Shown here piece after piece: positions 55,393 to 56,499 of a stretch of DNA of 56,499 nt. The notes beneath the pieces are model-generated. The model had not been told where the DNA came from. It saw nothing but the letters and a program-made list of their open reading frames with translations, and did no database searches. Numbering within the stretch: the stretch's first letter is position 1; each line of letters begins with the position of its first letter. The translations under genes were made by a program, and so were the position numbers. Source of the DNA: Vandammella animalimorsus (GTDB lineage Bacteria > Pseudomonadota > Gammaproteobacteria > Burkholderiales > Burkholderiaceae_C); assembly GCF_002285265.1 (NCBI RefSeq), contig NZ_NSJB01000015.1, positions 1 through 56,499 of the forward strand. The letters run 5' to 3'.

Positions 55393-56262
55393 ATGTCGCA
55401 AAGCCATCTCATCGATGTTTCGGAACTGAGCGCGCTATTGGCCCAGGCCCCTGAGCGCTGTGTGCTGATTGATTGCCGGTTTGACCTGGCCCAGCCCGAA
55501 TGGGGTGATGCGGCCTATCGGCATGGCCACCTGCCAGGAGCCATATATCTGTCACTGGACGCCGACTTGTCGGCGCCGTTGACCGGCAGCAATGGCCGGC
55601 ATCCCTTGCCCTCGCCACAGACTTTTGCCGCCACGCTGGCGCGCATCGGCGTTGGCAATGAAAGTCTGGTGGTGGTCTATGACCAGGGAGTGGCAATGAT
55701 GGCGGCAAGGCTGTGGTGGATGCTGCGCTGGATCGGCTGCCGCAACGTGCGGGTGCTGGACGGCGGACTGGCCGCATGGCAGGCGGCAGGCTTGCCGCTT
55801 GCAAGTTCAAGCGGCAAGCCGGCAGAGGTGCACAAGCCTGAAGCATTCGATGTGAGGCTGCAGCCCAGCATGCTGCGCTCTGTCGAACAAGTTCTGCAGG
55901 CATTGGGCCAAGACGATCAAATCCTGCTCGATGCCCGAGCAGAAGAGCGCTTTCTGGGGGAGGCCGAGCCGCTGGACCCGGTTGCCGGGCACATCCCCGG
56001 CGCATTGAATCGCCCCTTCATGCAAAACCTGATGCCCGATGGCACATTCAAGCCAGCCGCGCAGCTAAAGCGTGAATTCGAGGCGCTGCTCCAAGGCCGA
56101 CCGCCAGAGCAACTGGTGCACCAGTGCGGCAGCGGGGTGTCTGCCGCCGTCAACATGTTGGCAATGGAAATTGCCGGCCTGACAGGCAGCAGCCTGTACG
56201 CCGGAAGCTGGAGCGAGTGGGTCAGCGATCCCAGCAGGCCTGTGGTCACCCATCAGCGCTGA
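55393..56262 (+). CDS. Sulfurtransferase, 3-mercaptopyruvate/thiosulfate type (two rhodanese domains)
   Basis: 289-residue protein with two rhodanese domains. The N-terminal inactive domain has LIDCRFDLAQPEWGDAAYRHGHLPGA and ends LDGGLAAW; the C-terminal active domain has LLDARAEERFLGEAEPLDPVAGHIPGA and the catalytic Cys245 in HQCGSGVSA. The CGSGV loop is the 3-mercaptopyruvate sulfurtransferase type rather than the CRKGV loop of thiosulfate sulfurtransferases. GGAG lies before ATG 55393. It stands alone between the sigma gene (divergent) and the promoter region at the right edge. Confidence 0.9.
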   Translation: MSQSHLIDVSELSALLAQAPERCVLIDCRFDLAQPEWGDAAYRHGHLPGAIYLSLDADLSAPLTGSNGRHPLPSPQTFAATLARIGVGNESLVVVYDQGVAMMAARLWWMLRWIGCRNVRVLDGGLAAWQAAGLPLASSSGKPAEVHKPEAFDVRLQPSMLRSVEQVLQALGQDDQILLDARAEERFLGEAEPLDPVAGHIPGALNRPFMQNLMPDGTFKPAAQLKREFEALLQGRPPEQLVHQCGSGVSAAVNMLAMEIAGLTGSSLYAGSWSEWVSDPSRPVVTHQR

Positions 56263-56364
56263 ACAAGCAGGCTTTCAGGCAGGACCTCGCTGAGGACATG
56301 ACTGCGTTGCAGCGCGCTTCGCCTTGTGGGTTGCGCGAGCCTTTCCGGCAAACCATCACGCCAC

Positions 56365-56394
56365 TTGCATCTGGTTCAAAACCTGTGTTATAGT
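56365..56394 (+). promoter_or_regulatory. Sigma70-type promoter
   Basis: TTGCAT (56365-56370), an 18-nt spacer and TATAGT (56389-56394). It lies about 100 nt after the sulfurtransferase gene, in AT-richer DNA, and points to a gene beyond the window. Confidence 0.55.
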
Positions 56395-56461
56395 CACGCC
56401 TTCGCTTGCTGCTTCTGCCTAGTTTGGTGGTTGCGCTGGCAGGGGTTGAAGAAAAAGTTGT

Positions 56462-56489
56462 TTGACTGCTTCAGAACTTCTGCTAGAAT
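56462..56489 (+). promoter_or_regulatory. Strong sigma70-type promoter at the right edge
   Basis: TTGACT (56462-56467), a 16-nt spacer and TAGAAT (56484-56489), preceded by an A/T-rich GAAAAAGTTG, as in promoters of stable RNA genes. The transcribed gene lies outside the window. With 56365-56394 it makes a tandem pair. Confidence 0.65.
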
Positions 56490-56499
56490 GCGAGGTTTC

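Overview
The window is high-GC DNA with dense, mostly housekeeping gene content. It looks like a chromosomal segment of a betaproteobacterium of order Burkholderiales, most likely family Comamonadaceae. The main reasons are the gene order ndk-rlmN-pilW-rodZ-ispG-hisS-yfgM-bamB-der-hfq-hflX-hflK-hflC, a zapB-zapA-6S RNA locus, and a REP-like repeat of a type I associate with that family. The family assignment is inference from gene content and style; no 16S rRNA is visible.

Layout. 0-0.6 kb: the cut-off 5' end of an IS630-type transposase and a pair of inverted REP-like hairpins, with no other gene. 0.6-8.3 kb: mostly minus-strand housekeeping genes (ybaK, pfkA, a YihY-type membrane protein, adk, an ArnT/PMT-like membrane protein, rpmE2, a PP2C phosphatase and a RidA-family protein). 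8.5-11.3 kb: comEC/rec2 on plus. 11.3-15.2 kb: minus-strand glutaredoxin-like protein, a family 5 solute-binding protein, an alpha/beta hydrolase and gph. 15.3-16.5 kb: rodA. 16.5-23.2 kb: a complete pgaABCD operon for poly-N-acetylglucosamine, the main accessory (biofilm) trait here. 23.4-28.4 kb: a methyltransferase divergent from gloB-mltD, then sbcB. 28.5-29.4 kb: zapB-zapA followed by 6S RNA. 29.5-35.2 kb: ung, purH, fabI and a YejA-like binding protein.

35.4-51.3 kb is one long plus-strand run: ndk, rlmN, pilW, rodZ, ispG, hisS, yfgM, bamB, der, hfq, hflX, hflK, hflC and a DUF2065 gene. It covers nucleotide supply, ribosome methylation, type IV pilus assembly, isoprenoid synthesis, outer-membrane assembly, ribosome GTPases and the HflKC protease regulator. 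Several genes are coupled by ATGA/GTGA or short overlaps. The run is interrupted once, between ispG and hisS, by a minus-strand parDE-type toxin-antitoxin pair. After hflC and DUF2065 the expected hisZ/purA are absent; lspA and a DUF937 gene follow instead.

52.7-56.5 kb: a DUF454 protein, an ECF sigma factor with a probable membrane anti-sigma factor, a sulfurtransferase, and two strong promoter-like sequences at the right edge that probably serve a gene (possibly a stable RNA operon) outside the window.

I found no convincing wholly new multi-gene system, CRISPR array, prophage or tRNA. The observations most worth following up are a recurring GAACAGGCTCT intergenic motif (twice abutting a stop codon), several genes whose -10-like box lies only 6-11 nt before the start codon, the sigma/anti-sigma pair, the palindrome that supplies both start codons of a divergent gene pair, and a histone-H1-like tail on MltD.
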